Assembly (NCBI GenBank): GCA_040384465.1
Contig: JAZKJF010000008.1
Span: 62,001 to 126,000 of the forward strand
Reading direction: 5' to 3'
DNA length: 64,000 nucleotides
Origin: UBA5078 sp040384465
Lineage (GTDB): Bacteria; Pseudomonadota; Gammaproteobacteria; Pseudomonadales; Pseudohongiellaceae
Below the pieces are notes generated by a model. It saw only the letters and a program-made list of their open reading frames with translations. It did no database searches and was not told the origin of the DNA. Made by a program: the position numbers and the translations under genes. Numbering within the stretch: the first letter of the stretch is position 1; every line of letters begins with the position of its first letter. Positions 26,723-33,941 of this stretch are shown here, in pieces.

Positions 26723-28138
26723 ATGGGCGATGTTAGACTCGTGAGTAGCTCGCAAGTTGTGCCGCAAAATGAAAGCCCCATCTTCTACATCCTCGATACC
26801 AATGTCCTGATTCACGACCCCACCGCCATCAAAAACTTCGACGAACATCATGTCGTCATCCCCATGACCGTTCTGGAAGAACTCGATAAACTGAAAAGCG
26901 GCAAGGTTGCCGTCGCCGCAGATTGTCGGCAAGCGATCAGGGAGATCGATAATTTATTGGGCCGGGCGTCCCCTGAAGCCGTCGAGCAGGGGGTGCCGAT
27001 ACAACGCGGCAAGAAGTTGAAACCCTGCGGCAGCCTCTCCATCCTGATGTCCGATACCCCCGATAACGTAGTCCTCCTCCCGACCCATCTGAACGACAAT
27101 AAAATTCTCAACGCAGTCGCACATCTCAAGCAACGTCATCCTGGACGTCGCGCCGTTCTGGTCACCAAAGATATCAACCTGCGACTCAAAGCACGCGGAT
27201 GCGGCATAGAAGCCGAGGATTACCACAGCGATCAGTTGTTGAGTGATATTACCCATCTCAACAAGGGCTATATCGAATTTCAGGAGAGTTTCTGGGGTGA
27301 GATCGAGGACGTACAGACAGAACACAGCAATGGCCGTACGCTTTACCATCTCGCTCGTGACGTCATCAAACAGGATGTTTACCCGAACCAGTTCCTCTAC
27401 GACAAAACCGGCTTTCTCGCCAGAGTCGTCAAGGTGAACAAAGACCGAATCGTGTTGCGTCATCTGGATCTCGACAAACTGATGGAACGAGAAACCTGGG
27501 GATTGCAGCCACGCGACGCCTATCAGGCAATGGCACTCAATCTGCTGCTTGACCCTGATATTCATCTGGTCAATCTGACTGGCGCAGCAGGCTCAGGCAA
27601 GACAATTTTAGCGCTTGCGGCTGCTATCGAAATGACCGTGCCGCACAAGATTTATCGACGCATTATCGCGACGAGAAGCACTCAGGGACTGGATGAAGAC
27701 ATCGGTTTTCTGCCGGGCACCGAGGCGGAAAAAATGGAGCCTTGGCTGGGAGCAATCACCGACAATCTGGAGGCCTTGCATTGGGACGATGACAACAGAT
27801 CCAGCAGCATTGAATACGTACTGGAAAAGGTGCCTCTGCTATTCAAATCATTGAATTACATACGCGGGCGCAGCTTTCAACAGAGCCTGATCCTGATCGA
27901 CGAATCCCAGAACCTGACACCGCATCAGATCAAGACGATAGTCACACGCGCCGGCAACGGCTCAAAAGTAATCTGTTTGGGCAATCTTGCCCAGATTGAT
28001 ACGCCTTATCTGACCCCCACCAGCTCCGGGCTGACCTATCTGACAGAGCGCTTCAAGAATTTCGATCATGGCGGCAGCCTGCAACTGCAGGGCGTCCCAC
28101 GTTCGCTATTGGCAGCCTATGCGGAAAAGCATCTTTGA
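26723..28138 (+). CDS. PIN domain-PhoH ATPase fusion
   Basis: A 471-residue fusion of an N-terminal PIN ribonuclease domain (FYILDTNVLIHDPTAIKNF near 20; further acidic residues in VTKDINLRLKARG) and a C-terminal PhoH-type ATPase (Walker A LTGAAGSGKTILALAAA near 286, Walker B SLILIDESQNLTPHQIKTIVTRAG near 395). PIN-PhoH proteins of this kind (PhoH2-like) are described as ATP-dependent RNA helicase/ribonucleases. Monocistronic, preceded by 133 bp without a gene, and followed by a clean hairpin terminator. Confidence 0.9.
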   Translation: MGDVRLVSSSQVVPQNESPIFYILDTNVLIHDPTAIKNFDEHHVVIPMTVLEELDKLKSGKVAVAADCRQAIREIDNLLGRASPEAVEQGVPIQRGKKLKPCGSLSILMSDTPDNVVLLPTHLNDNKILNAVAHLKQRHPGRRAVLVTKDINLRLKARGCGIEAEDYHSDQLLSDITHLNKGYIEFQESFWGEIEDVQTEHSNGRTLYHLARDVIKQDVYPNQFLYDKTGFLARVVKVNKDRIVLRHLDLDKLMERETWGLQPRDAYQAMALNLLLDPDIHLVNLTGAAGSGKTILALAAAIEMTVPHKIYRRIIATRSTQGLDEDIGFLPGTEAEKMEPWLGAITDNLEALHWDDDNRSSSIEYVLEKVPLLFKSLNYIRGRSFQQSLILIDESQNLTPHQIKTIVTRAGNGSKVICLGNLAQIDTPYLTPTSSGLTYLTERFKNFDHGGSLQLQGVPRSLLAAYAEKHL

Positions 28139-28160
28139 ACTGAGGAAACAACTTCGGGAA

Positions 28161-28193
28161 CCCGCTGTGAAAACAGCGGGCAATAAACTTTTA
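28161..28193 (+). terminator. Rho-independent terminator after the PIN-PhoH gene
   Basis: Perfect 8 bp stem CCCGCTGT / ACAGCGGG (28161-28168 and 28173-28180) with a GAAA tetraloop, followed by an AT-rich stretch with a T run. It begins 22 bp after the stop codon. Confidence 0.75.
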
Positions 28194-28220
28194 CAGAGAG
28201 GAGTTACTCGCGGGGAATTA

Positions 28221-28297
28221 TGGTGAGGGTATCAGGATTCGAACCTGAGACCTACGGCTTAGAAGGCCGTTGCTCTATCCATCTGAGCTATACCCCC
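28221..28297 (-). tRNA. tRNA-Arg (anticodon TCT)
   Basis: A 77-base gene with encoded CCA. The acceptor arms GGGGGTA / TACCCTC pair with one G-T wobble. The anticodon loop CTTCTAA gives TCT (reads AGA). The T arm has GGTTCGAATCC. Last gene of the Pro-His-Arg tRNA operon on the minus strand. Confidence 0.97.
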
Positions 28298-28344
28298 AGA
28301 GAAGTATCCGAGCACCGACAGCAGGTCTTCAGTGGCAAGGGAAT

Positions 28345-28421
28345 TGGGGTGACCGATGGGGCTCGAACCCACGACAACCGGAGTCACAGTCCGGGGCTCT
28401 ACCAACTGAGCTACGATCACC
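28345..28421 (-). tRNA. tRNA-His (anticodon GTG)
   Basis: A 77-base gene. The anticodon loop CTGTGAC gives GTG. The acceptor has the eighth pair typical of tRNA-His: the extra 5' G (-1) faces C73 before the encoded CCA. D and T arms are canonical. Confidence 0.97.
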
Positions 28422-28430
28422 ATTGAACCA

Positions 28431-28470
28431 TTGTCTTTAGAACATCGTCTTTTAGAACTATGTCTTTATA
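28431..28470. repeat. Short degenerate tandem repeat between tRNA-His and tRNA-Pro
   Basis: Three imperfect tandem units of about 14-16 bp, each built on GTCTTT(T)AGAAC or GTCTTTATAG, fill the spacer between the two tRNA genes. Seen directly; possibly a processing spacer or slippage product. Confidence 0.5.
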
Positions 28471-28474
28471 GATT

Positions 28475-28551
28475 TGGTCGGGGTAGAGAGATTCGAACTC
28501 CCGACATCCTGCTCCCAAAGCAGGCGCGCTACCGGACTGCGCTATACCCCG
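28475..28551 (-). tRNA. tRNA-Pro (anticodon TGG)
   Basis: A 77-base gene with encoded CCA. The acceptor arms CGGGGTA / TACCCCG pair perfectly, and the anticodon loop TTTGGGA gives TGG. First gene of the operon, about 28 bp after a strong -10 box. Confidence 0.97.
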
Positions 28552-28579
28552 ACAAACTGCAACCAAATGCAGGGTCGGC

Positions 28580-28608
28580 ATAATACTCACGGCATCCAGG
28601 ACAGTCAA
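28580..28608 (-). promoter_or_regulatory. Promoter of the tRNA-Pro/His/Arg operon
   Basis: On the minus strand: TTGACT (-35, complement of 28603-28608), exactly 17 bp, TATTAT (-10, complement of 28580-28585), then a GC-rich discriminator GCCGACCC as is usual for stable-RNA promoters. Confidence 0.8.
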
Positions 28609-28640
28609 TCACTGTTTACACTTTTAATAATTCCGCGCCC

Positions 28641-30029
28641 TCAACGCTCAATGCGCCAACTACTCCCTTCTGCGGTATCTTCAACGACTACTTTCATCGC
28701 CGCCAGTTTGTCGCGAATTTCATCGGCAAGCGCCCAGTTTCTGGAGGCTCTGGCCTCGCGTCGACGCACAATCAACGCATCGATCTCGCTGGCATCGACC
28801 TGCTCTTCACCTTGGCTCTGCAGGTACTCGTCCGGCGTCGACTGCAGAATACCGAGCACACCGCCGAGACGAATCAACAATCGCCCCAGTTGATTCGCCT
28901 GCTCTGGATTTCCTTCTCGTTGTCGATTGATTTCGCGCGCCAGATCGAAGAGCGCTCCGAGTGCAACCGGGGTATTGAAATCATCGTCCATTGCTGCACA
29001 GAAAGCTTTCTCAAAGCGGCTGTTCACAAGATCACGAGCAGACTGTGTGTCCAGACCCCGCACGGTATTGTAGAAACGCTCAAGCGCCACGGACGCTTGT
29101 CGCAAACTCTGATCCGAATAATTGATAGGACTGCGGTAATGACTGGCGATCAGAAGATAACGAATGATTTCGGCTTTGAACTTTTGCAGCACCTCGCGCA
29201 CCGTGAAAAAATTACCCAACGACTTGGACATTTTTTCATTGTCGACACGCACCGGACCATTATGCATCCAGGTGCGCGCAAACTGTTTGCCGGTTGCTGC
29301 TTCCGACTGGGCAATTTCATTTTCATGATGCGGAAACATCAAATCCGAACCACCGCCATGAATATCGAAACTGTCGCCCAGACAGCAAGTCGACATTGCC
29401 GAACACTCGATATGCCAACCGGGACGACCATAACCCCAGGGTGAATCCCAGCCTACCTCACCATCGCTTGCCGCTTTCCAGAGTGCAAAATCCCGTGGAT
29501 CACGTTTCAGTTCACCAATCTCGATGCGTGCACCGGCAAGCAATTCTTCGGGATTTTTGTTGGAAAGTTTGCCGTAGCCCGAGAACTGCGAGACTGAATA
29601 GTAAACATCGCCATTGACAACCTTGTAAGCAAAGTCCGCGGCAATCAGCCTTTGAATGAGCGCAGTGATCTGATCGATGTGCGCAGTGGCACGTGGCTCC
29701 ATATCCGGCCGCAATACAAACAACGCTTCTTCATCTGCGCGTGTCGCATCGATAAAACGCTGTGTCAGATCAGAGAAGAGTTCGCCGTTCTCATTGGCAC
29801 GCCGCAAAATCTTGTCATCGATATCGGTGATATTACGAACATAAGTCACCTGATAACCACGAAAGCGCAGGTAACGAACGACGACATCAAATGCGACAAA
29901 CATACGCGCATGGCCAATATGGCAATAGTCGTAAGTCGTAAGACCGCAGACGTACATCTTGACCTTGCCACTTTCCAGCGGCACGAACTCTTCTTTACTG
30001 CGCGTCAGCGTGTTGTATATCTGTAGCAC
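28641..30029 (-). CDS. cysS: Cysteinyl-tRNA synthetase
   Basis: Class I synthetase charging tRNA-Cys. The 462 residues begin MLQIYNTLTRSKEEF. The zinc cysteine in MYVCGLTTYDYCHIGHARM (near 28) is joined with the HIGH motif, WHIECSAMS and HGGGSDLMFPHHENE provide further zinc ligands (near 210-238), and KMSKSLGNFFTV (near 268) is the second signature. The gene lies 8 bp behind glnS, so the two are one operon; the order next to tRNA-Arg/His/Pro is conserved in Pseudomonas. Confidence 0.97.
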   Translation of the reverse strand: MLQIYNTLTRSKEEFVPLESGKVKMYVCGLTTYDYCHIGHARMFVAFDVVVRYLRFRGYQVTYVRNITDIDDKILRRANENGELFSDLTQRFIDATRADEEALFVLRPDMEPRATAHIDQITALIQRLIAADFAYKVVNGDVYYSVSQFSGYGKLSNKNPEELLAGARIEIGELKRDPRDFALWKAASDGEVGWDSPWGYGRPGWHIECSAMSTCCLGDSFDIHGGGSDLMFPHHENEIAQSEAATGKQFARTWMHNGPVRVDNEKMSKSLGNFFTVREVLQKFKAEIIRYLLIASHYRSPINYSDQSLRQASVALERFYNTVRGLDTQSARDLVNSRFEKAFCAAMDDDFNTPVALGALFDLAREINRQREGNPEQANQLGRLLIRLGGVLGILQSTPDEYLQSQGEEQVDASEIDALIVRRREARASRNWALADEIRDKLAAMKVVVEDTAEGSSWRIER

Positions 30030-30037
30030 TTATCTAC

Positions 30038-31831
30038 TCAACTGGAAATTTTTGCCCAGGAATCGCGCAGAGTGACCGTGCGATTGAATACCATTTTCTC
30101 GGGAGTCGAATCATATCGATCAACGCAGAAATAGCCCTCCCGCTCAAACTGAAAACTTGTTTCGGGAGCAGCTATTTTCAAGCTCGGTTCCGCTTTGCAG
30201 CCGGTCAGTGTTACGAGCGATTCCGGATTAAGGCACTCTTTGTAATCGCCAACAGTCTTATCGTCAGGATTTTCTTTACTGAACAGACGATCATAAATGC
30301 GTACTTCGACATCAATGGCCTGTCGAGCTGGAACCCAGTGAATCACTCCCTGCACTTTGCGGCCCTGTGGATTCACACCAAGAGTCGCTGCATCATAGGA
30401 GCACAACAGCTCCACAGGTTTGCCATCAGCATCCTTGATCACCTGATCACAGCGTATGACATAGGCGCCACGCAGACGTACTTCCGTGCCAAGACTCAGA
30501 CGTTTGTATTGCGGAGGGGGAATCTCTTCGAAGTCGCTTGCATCGATAAAGAGTTCTCGTGCAAAAGGCAGCACGCGTTTGCCCATGGACTCTTCCTTGG
30601 GATGGCAGGACAGCTCCAACACCTCGGCGGAATCCAGTGGGTAGTTGGTTAGCGTCACTTTCAGCGGCCTGAGCACGCACATGGCGCGCGGCGCGGACTT
30701 GTCCAGATCATCGCGAATGCTGTGCTCCAGCATCCCCAGATCGACAACCCCCTCACTGCGGCTGATACCAACCCGTTCGCAGAAGTTGCGGATCGATGCA
30801 GGCGTAAAACCTCGACGACGCAGGCCGGACAGGGTCGGCATACGCGGGTCATCCCAGCCGTTAACATAGCCCTGCATCACCAGCTCTTTCAGCTTACGCT
30901 TGCTCATTACGGTGTAATTGATATTGAGCCTTGCGAACTCGATCTGTCGAGGCAGCACATAGGATTCAACCCCGGCTTTGCTGTCGCTGGCGCGATGCAG
31001 AGTGGCAATATCCAGATTCTGTAGAATCCAGTCATACAAGGGACGATGATCTTCGAACTCCAGTGTGCACAGGGAGTGAGTAATGCACTCGATGGCATCC
31101 GAAATGCAATGTGCGTAATCATACATCGGATAAATTGGCCACTTGTCACCCGTCTGATGGTGATGCACATGACGAATACGATAGATTACGGGGTCGCGCA
31201 TATTGATATTGGGCGAAGCCATGTCGATTTTTGCACGCAAACTGTGCATACCTTCTGCAAACTCCCCCGCCGCCATGCGTGTGAAGAGATCGAGATTCTC
31301 TTCGACACTACGATTGCGATAAGGGCTCGGTGTCCCAGGTGTTGTCAATGTGCCGCGATACTCTCTGGCCTGATCAGGACTGAGGCTGCAGACATAGGCC
31401 TTACCAGCACGGATCAGTTGCAATGCAAATTCATACAGCGCATCGAAATAGGCTGATGCATAGCGTATTTCACCGTTCCAATGAAAGCCCAGCCACTCGA
31501 TGTCAGCCTTGATGGCATTGATGAATTCCTGACTCTCCTTCTCTGGGTTCGTATCATCGAAACGCAAATTGCAAAAACCGTTGTTGGCTTTGGCGACCCC
31601 GAAATTCAAGCAGATGGATTTTGCGTGACCGATATGCAGATGGCCATTCGGTTCCGGCGGAAAGCGCGTCTGCACACGCCCGTTATGCTTGCCCGTTTGC
31701 AGATCTTGCTCAATAATATGGCGGATAAAATTCGAAGGTGCCGGAGCAGTTGATCCTGCAACAGCGTCACCGTTGTGATTGGCGCTGTTATTGACACTGC
31801 TGTTGGCACTGAAAGTATCGGAAGATTTCAT
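30038..31831 (-). CDS. glnS: Glutaminyl-tRNA synthetase
   Basis: Class I synthetase charging tRNA-Gln. The 597 residues contain RFPPEPNGHLHIGHAKSICLNFG (HIGH region, near 60-80), the Rossmann core, VMSKRKLKELV (KMSKS-like, near 309) and the C-terminal beta-barrel anticodon domain. The first 34 residues form an Asn/Ser/Ala-rich, low-complexity extension (SANSSVNNSANHNG) not needed for the fold and probably disordered. First gene of glnS-cysS, divergent from ppiB. Confidence 0.96.
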   Translation of the reverse strand: MKSSDTFSANSSVNNSANHNGDAVAGSTAPAPSNFIRHIIEQDLQTGKHNGRVQTRFPPEPNGHLHIGHAKSICLNFGVAKANNGFCNLRFDDTNPEKESQEFINAIKADIEWLGFHWNGEIRYASAYFDALYEFALQLIRAGKAYVCSLSPDQAREYRGTLTTPGTPSPYRNRSVEENLDLFTRMAAGEFAEGMHSLRAKIDMASPNINMRDPVIYRIRHVHHHQTGDKWPIYPMYDYAHCISDAIECITHSLCTLEFEDHRPLYDWILQNLDIATLHRASDSKAGVESYVLPRQIEFARLNINYTVMSKRKLKELVMQGYVNGWDDPRMPTLSGLRRRGFTPASIRNFCERVGISRSEGVVDLGMLEHSIRDDLDKSAPRAMCVLRPLKVTLTNYPLDSAEVLELSCHPKEESMGKRVLPFARELFIDASDFEEIPPPQYKRLSLGTEVRLRGAYVIRCDQVIKDADGKPVELLCSYDAATLGVNPQGRKVQGVIHWVPARQAIDVEVRIYDRLFSKENPDDKTVGDYKECLNPESLVTLTGCKAEPSLKIAAPETSFQFEREGYFCVDRYDSTPEKMVFNRTVTLRDSWAKISS

Positions 31832-31868
31832 ATCGTCGTTTCTGCTTTCTCACAAGTTGCAAAGGACG

Positions 31869-31874
31869 TATTAT
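31869..31874 (-). promoter_or_regulatory. Predicted -10 element of glnS-cysS
   Basis: The minus strand carries GGTTATAATACG, a perfect TATAAT 38 bp before the glnS ATG. The -35 region is weak. It lies in the 103 bp divergent region shared with ppiB. Confidence 0.4.
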
Positions 31875-31934
31875 AACCGCTCCATGTGTTTCTCATAAGA
31901 GGCGAGAGCCGCTTTCTATCCAGGGTTGTGCGCA

Positions 31935-32468
31935 ATGATTGTCTTCAAAACGAATTATGGTGATTTCACTGTCGAGCTTGACTTCGAGAAAGCACCGGTC
32001 AGCTCCGCCAATTTTCTGCAGTATGCAAAGAGCGGATTTTATGACAACACCATATTTCATCGCGTCATCGACAATTTCATGATTCAGGGCGGCGGGTTCG
32101 AGTCCGGTCTGCACCAGAAACCAACGGGCAAGCACATCGTCAATGAAGCAGACAACGGCCTGACCAATGCCATTGGGACCTTGGCAATGGCGCGTACTTC
32201 TGACCCGCATTCAGCGACTGCACAATTTTTCATCAACGTCAGCGACAACACTTTTCTCAACCACAAGAGCAAAACGGCGCAAGGCTGGGGCTATGCGGTT
32301 TTCGGCAAGGTCGTGGCAGGCATGGACGTGATCAACAAGATCAAGCAGTGTCGCACCACCTCGAAATCCGGCCACCAGGACGTTCCTGTCGATGAGATTA
32401 TTGTGACCTCCACTGTTGTTAACTATCCGGAAGCGACCTCCAAAACCACTCCAGACAGTAACAGCTGA
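31935..32468 (+). CDS. ppiB: Peptidyl-prolyl cis-trans isomerase B (cyclophilin)
   Basis: Cytoplasmic cyclophilin that speeds proline isomerisation. I start at the ATG at 31935 (MIVFKTNYGDFTVELDFEKAP), as in other PpiB; a GTG three codons upstream is also open. The catalytic FHRVIDNFMIQGGG motif is near residue 39 and ARTSDPHSATAQFFINV near 90. It has a short C-terminal Ser/Thr-rich tail after VDEIIVTSTVV. It precedes lpxH by 2 bp, so the two form a tight operon. Confidence 0.96.
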   Translation: MIVFKTNYGDFTVELDFEKAPVSSANFLQYAKSGFYDNTIFHRVIDNFMIQGGGFESGLHQKPTGKHIVNEADNGLTNAIGTLAMARTSDPHSATAQFFINVSDNTFLNHKSKTAQGWGYAVFGKVVAGMDVINKIKQCRTTSKSGHQDVPVDEIIVTSTVVNYPEATSKTTPDSNS

Positions 32469-32470
32469 AC

Positions 32471-33229
32471 ATGTCAGCACCCACCAAGACACTGTTCATT
32501 TCTGATCTGCACCTGGAATCCGATAATGCGGTGATCACGGCCAGCCTCCTGAATTTCCTCTCCACGAGAGCGGTGGGGTGTGAGGCGCTTTACATTCTTG
32601 GCGACCTTTTCGAGGTCTGGGTTGGCGATGACGATCATACCCGACTGACTGAAACGGTGACGAAGGCCCTGGCGGCACTCAGTGCCAGCGGTTCGCGCAT
32701 CTTCTTGATGCACGGCAATCGAGATTTCCTGCTCGGTAAGGACTTTGCCGAACGCTGCGGCGCGACTCTGCTGGAGGAGCCGGTCATTATCGATTGTTAC
32801 GGCCGCCAGGTGGTGTTGATCCATGGCGACAGCCTGTGCACGCGCGACGCTGACTATATGAAGTTCCGCAAAATGGTGCGCTCAGAACGCTGGCAAAATG
32901 ACTTTCTGGAGAAGTCGCTGGTTGAACGCCACATGATCGCGCAACAGGCCCGCCAGCAGAGCAAGGAGCATAACAGCCGCAAGGCATCCGAGATCATGGA
33001 TGTCACCCATCAGGAAGTGCTCAATCTGCTGCATGAAAAGCAGGTCAATTTCATGATCCACGGCCACACTCATCGCCCTTCCGTTCACACTATTCGCCTG
33101 CAAGACCCCATCAACGGACTCCACGAAGCCTATCGCATTGTGCTCGGAAGCTGGGACAGCAAGGGCTGGGTCGTGGAGTTCACCGCTGAGGGATACGATC
33201 TGAAGCATTTCCCCCACACAGCAACGTAA
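32471..33229 (+). CDS. lpxH: UDP-2,3-diacylglucosamine diphosphatase
   Basis: Mn-dependent hydrolase making lipid X (2,3-diacylglucosamine-1-phosphate) in lipid A synthesis, at the inner membrane. The 252 residues have the calcineurin-like phosphoesterase motifs in order: FISDLHLE (near 9), ILGDLFEVWVGDD (near 42), MHGNRDFLLG (near 79), LIHGDSLCTRD (near 117) and MIHGHTHRPSVH (near 196). Presence of LpxH implies a lipopolysaccharide-bearing outer membrane. Directly behind ppiB. Confidence 0.96.
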   Translation: MSAPTKTLFISDLHLESDNAVITASLLNFLSTRAVGCEALYILGDLFEVWVGDDDHTRLTETVTKALAALSASGSRIFLMHGNRDFLLGKDFAERCGATLLEEPVIIDCYGRQVVLIHGDSLCTRDADYMKFRKMVRSERWQNDFLEKSLVERHMIAQQARQQSKEHNSRKASEIMDVTHQEVLNLLHEKQVNFMIHGHTHRPSVHTIRLQDPINGLHEAYRIVLGSWDSKGWVVEFTAEGYDLKHFPHTAT

Positions 33230-33245
33230 GACCTGCCCTGTACGA

Positions 33246-33260
33246 GCCCGCCCTGCGGGC
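33246..33260. terminator. Short GC hairpin between convergent lpxH and DUF1289 genes
   Basis: GCCCGC-CCT-GCGGGC, a perfect 6 bp stem with a three-base loop, 16 bp after lpxH. No U-tract on either side, so it may be only a weak or Rho-assisted terminator. Confidence 0.35.
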
Positions 33261-33293
33261 GACCCATCCCACCTTCTCAGACACAGCTGGCCG

Positions 33294-33827
33294 TCAGGAA
33301 AGACTATCCGTCAGCCGGTAGTACCGCGCGAAATGCGCGCCACACAAGCGCAACAACTCGTCATCAACCAATTCAGCCAGAGCCGCCAATGACATCGATT
33401 TGTACGCTTCCTTGATCGCAAAACCGAAATCTTCCGGTACCAGGCTATCGGTTGGGCCTTTCTTCAGCAGGTTATGCAACCAGCAACAGGGCGATAAAGA
33501 AACATTGACCGGCAATCGGCACCCCTGCAGGCCTTCTTTCAACAGCACTTCGGAGTGAATAACAAACTTGTCCTGCATGATCTGCACGGTGAGCGTCTCG
33601 ATTCTACGCAATACCGCCACCTTCTCAGTATCCGAGTAACCATTCCAGCGAATCACCTCGAACGCATAGCGCTTGCAACCCCGGCAAATGGAATCCCCGA
33701 CAGAGGTGGTGGAGCAGACCCCAATGCAGGGCGTTCTGGCGGTGTTTGAGAGGTCAGTCGCGCTCAATCGTGTGTCCTTTATTTGTGAATTCTCAGTGAT
33801 GCCACTCGCATCGGAGTCCCCTGCCAA
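33294..33827 (-). CDS. DUF1289 domain-containing protein
   Basis: The 177-residue protein has the short cysteine-rich DUF1289 motif TPCIGVCSTTSVGDSICRGCKRYAFEVIRWNGYSDTEKVAVLRRI at residues 32-77, a likely metal-binding element of unknown function. Most DUF1289 proteins are only 60-100 residues; here about 95 further residues follow, with a LSPCCWLHNLL segment and an all-helical end (SLAALAELVDDELLRLCGAHFARYY). It is convergent with lpxH and divergent from acnB. The first 30 residues are weakly conserved-looking, so the true start might be further in. Confidence 0.75.
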   Translation of the reverse strand: MAGDSDASGITENSQIKDTRLSATDLSNTARTPCIGVCSTTSVGDSICRGCKRYAFEVIRWNGYSDTEKVAVLRRIETLTVQIMQDKFVIHSEVLLKEGLQGCRLPVNVSLSPCCWLHNLLKKGPTDSLVPEDFGFAIKEAYKSMSLAALAELVDDELLRLCGAHFARYYRLTDSLS

Positions 33828-33941
33828 TCAGCTTTCAACTGGAGTTCCAACGCCTGATCGCCTAAACTAGCCACCCGATTTTACCAGCTAATCAGAACCC
33901 TGAAAGCACTTTGATTGGTCTCAATTCACGAGGGAAATACT

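Noticed and set aside
28220..28426. 68-residue frame on the plus strand reading VSGFEPETYGLEGRCSIHLSY
   Set aside because: It is the antisense of tRNA-Arg and tRNA-His, a classic false protein produced by tRNA genes.
28474..28893. Plus-strand frame reading GVERFELPTSCSQSRRATGLRY
   Set aside because: Antisense of tRNA-Pro running into cysS; not a gene.
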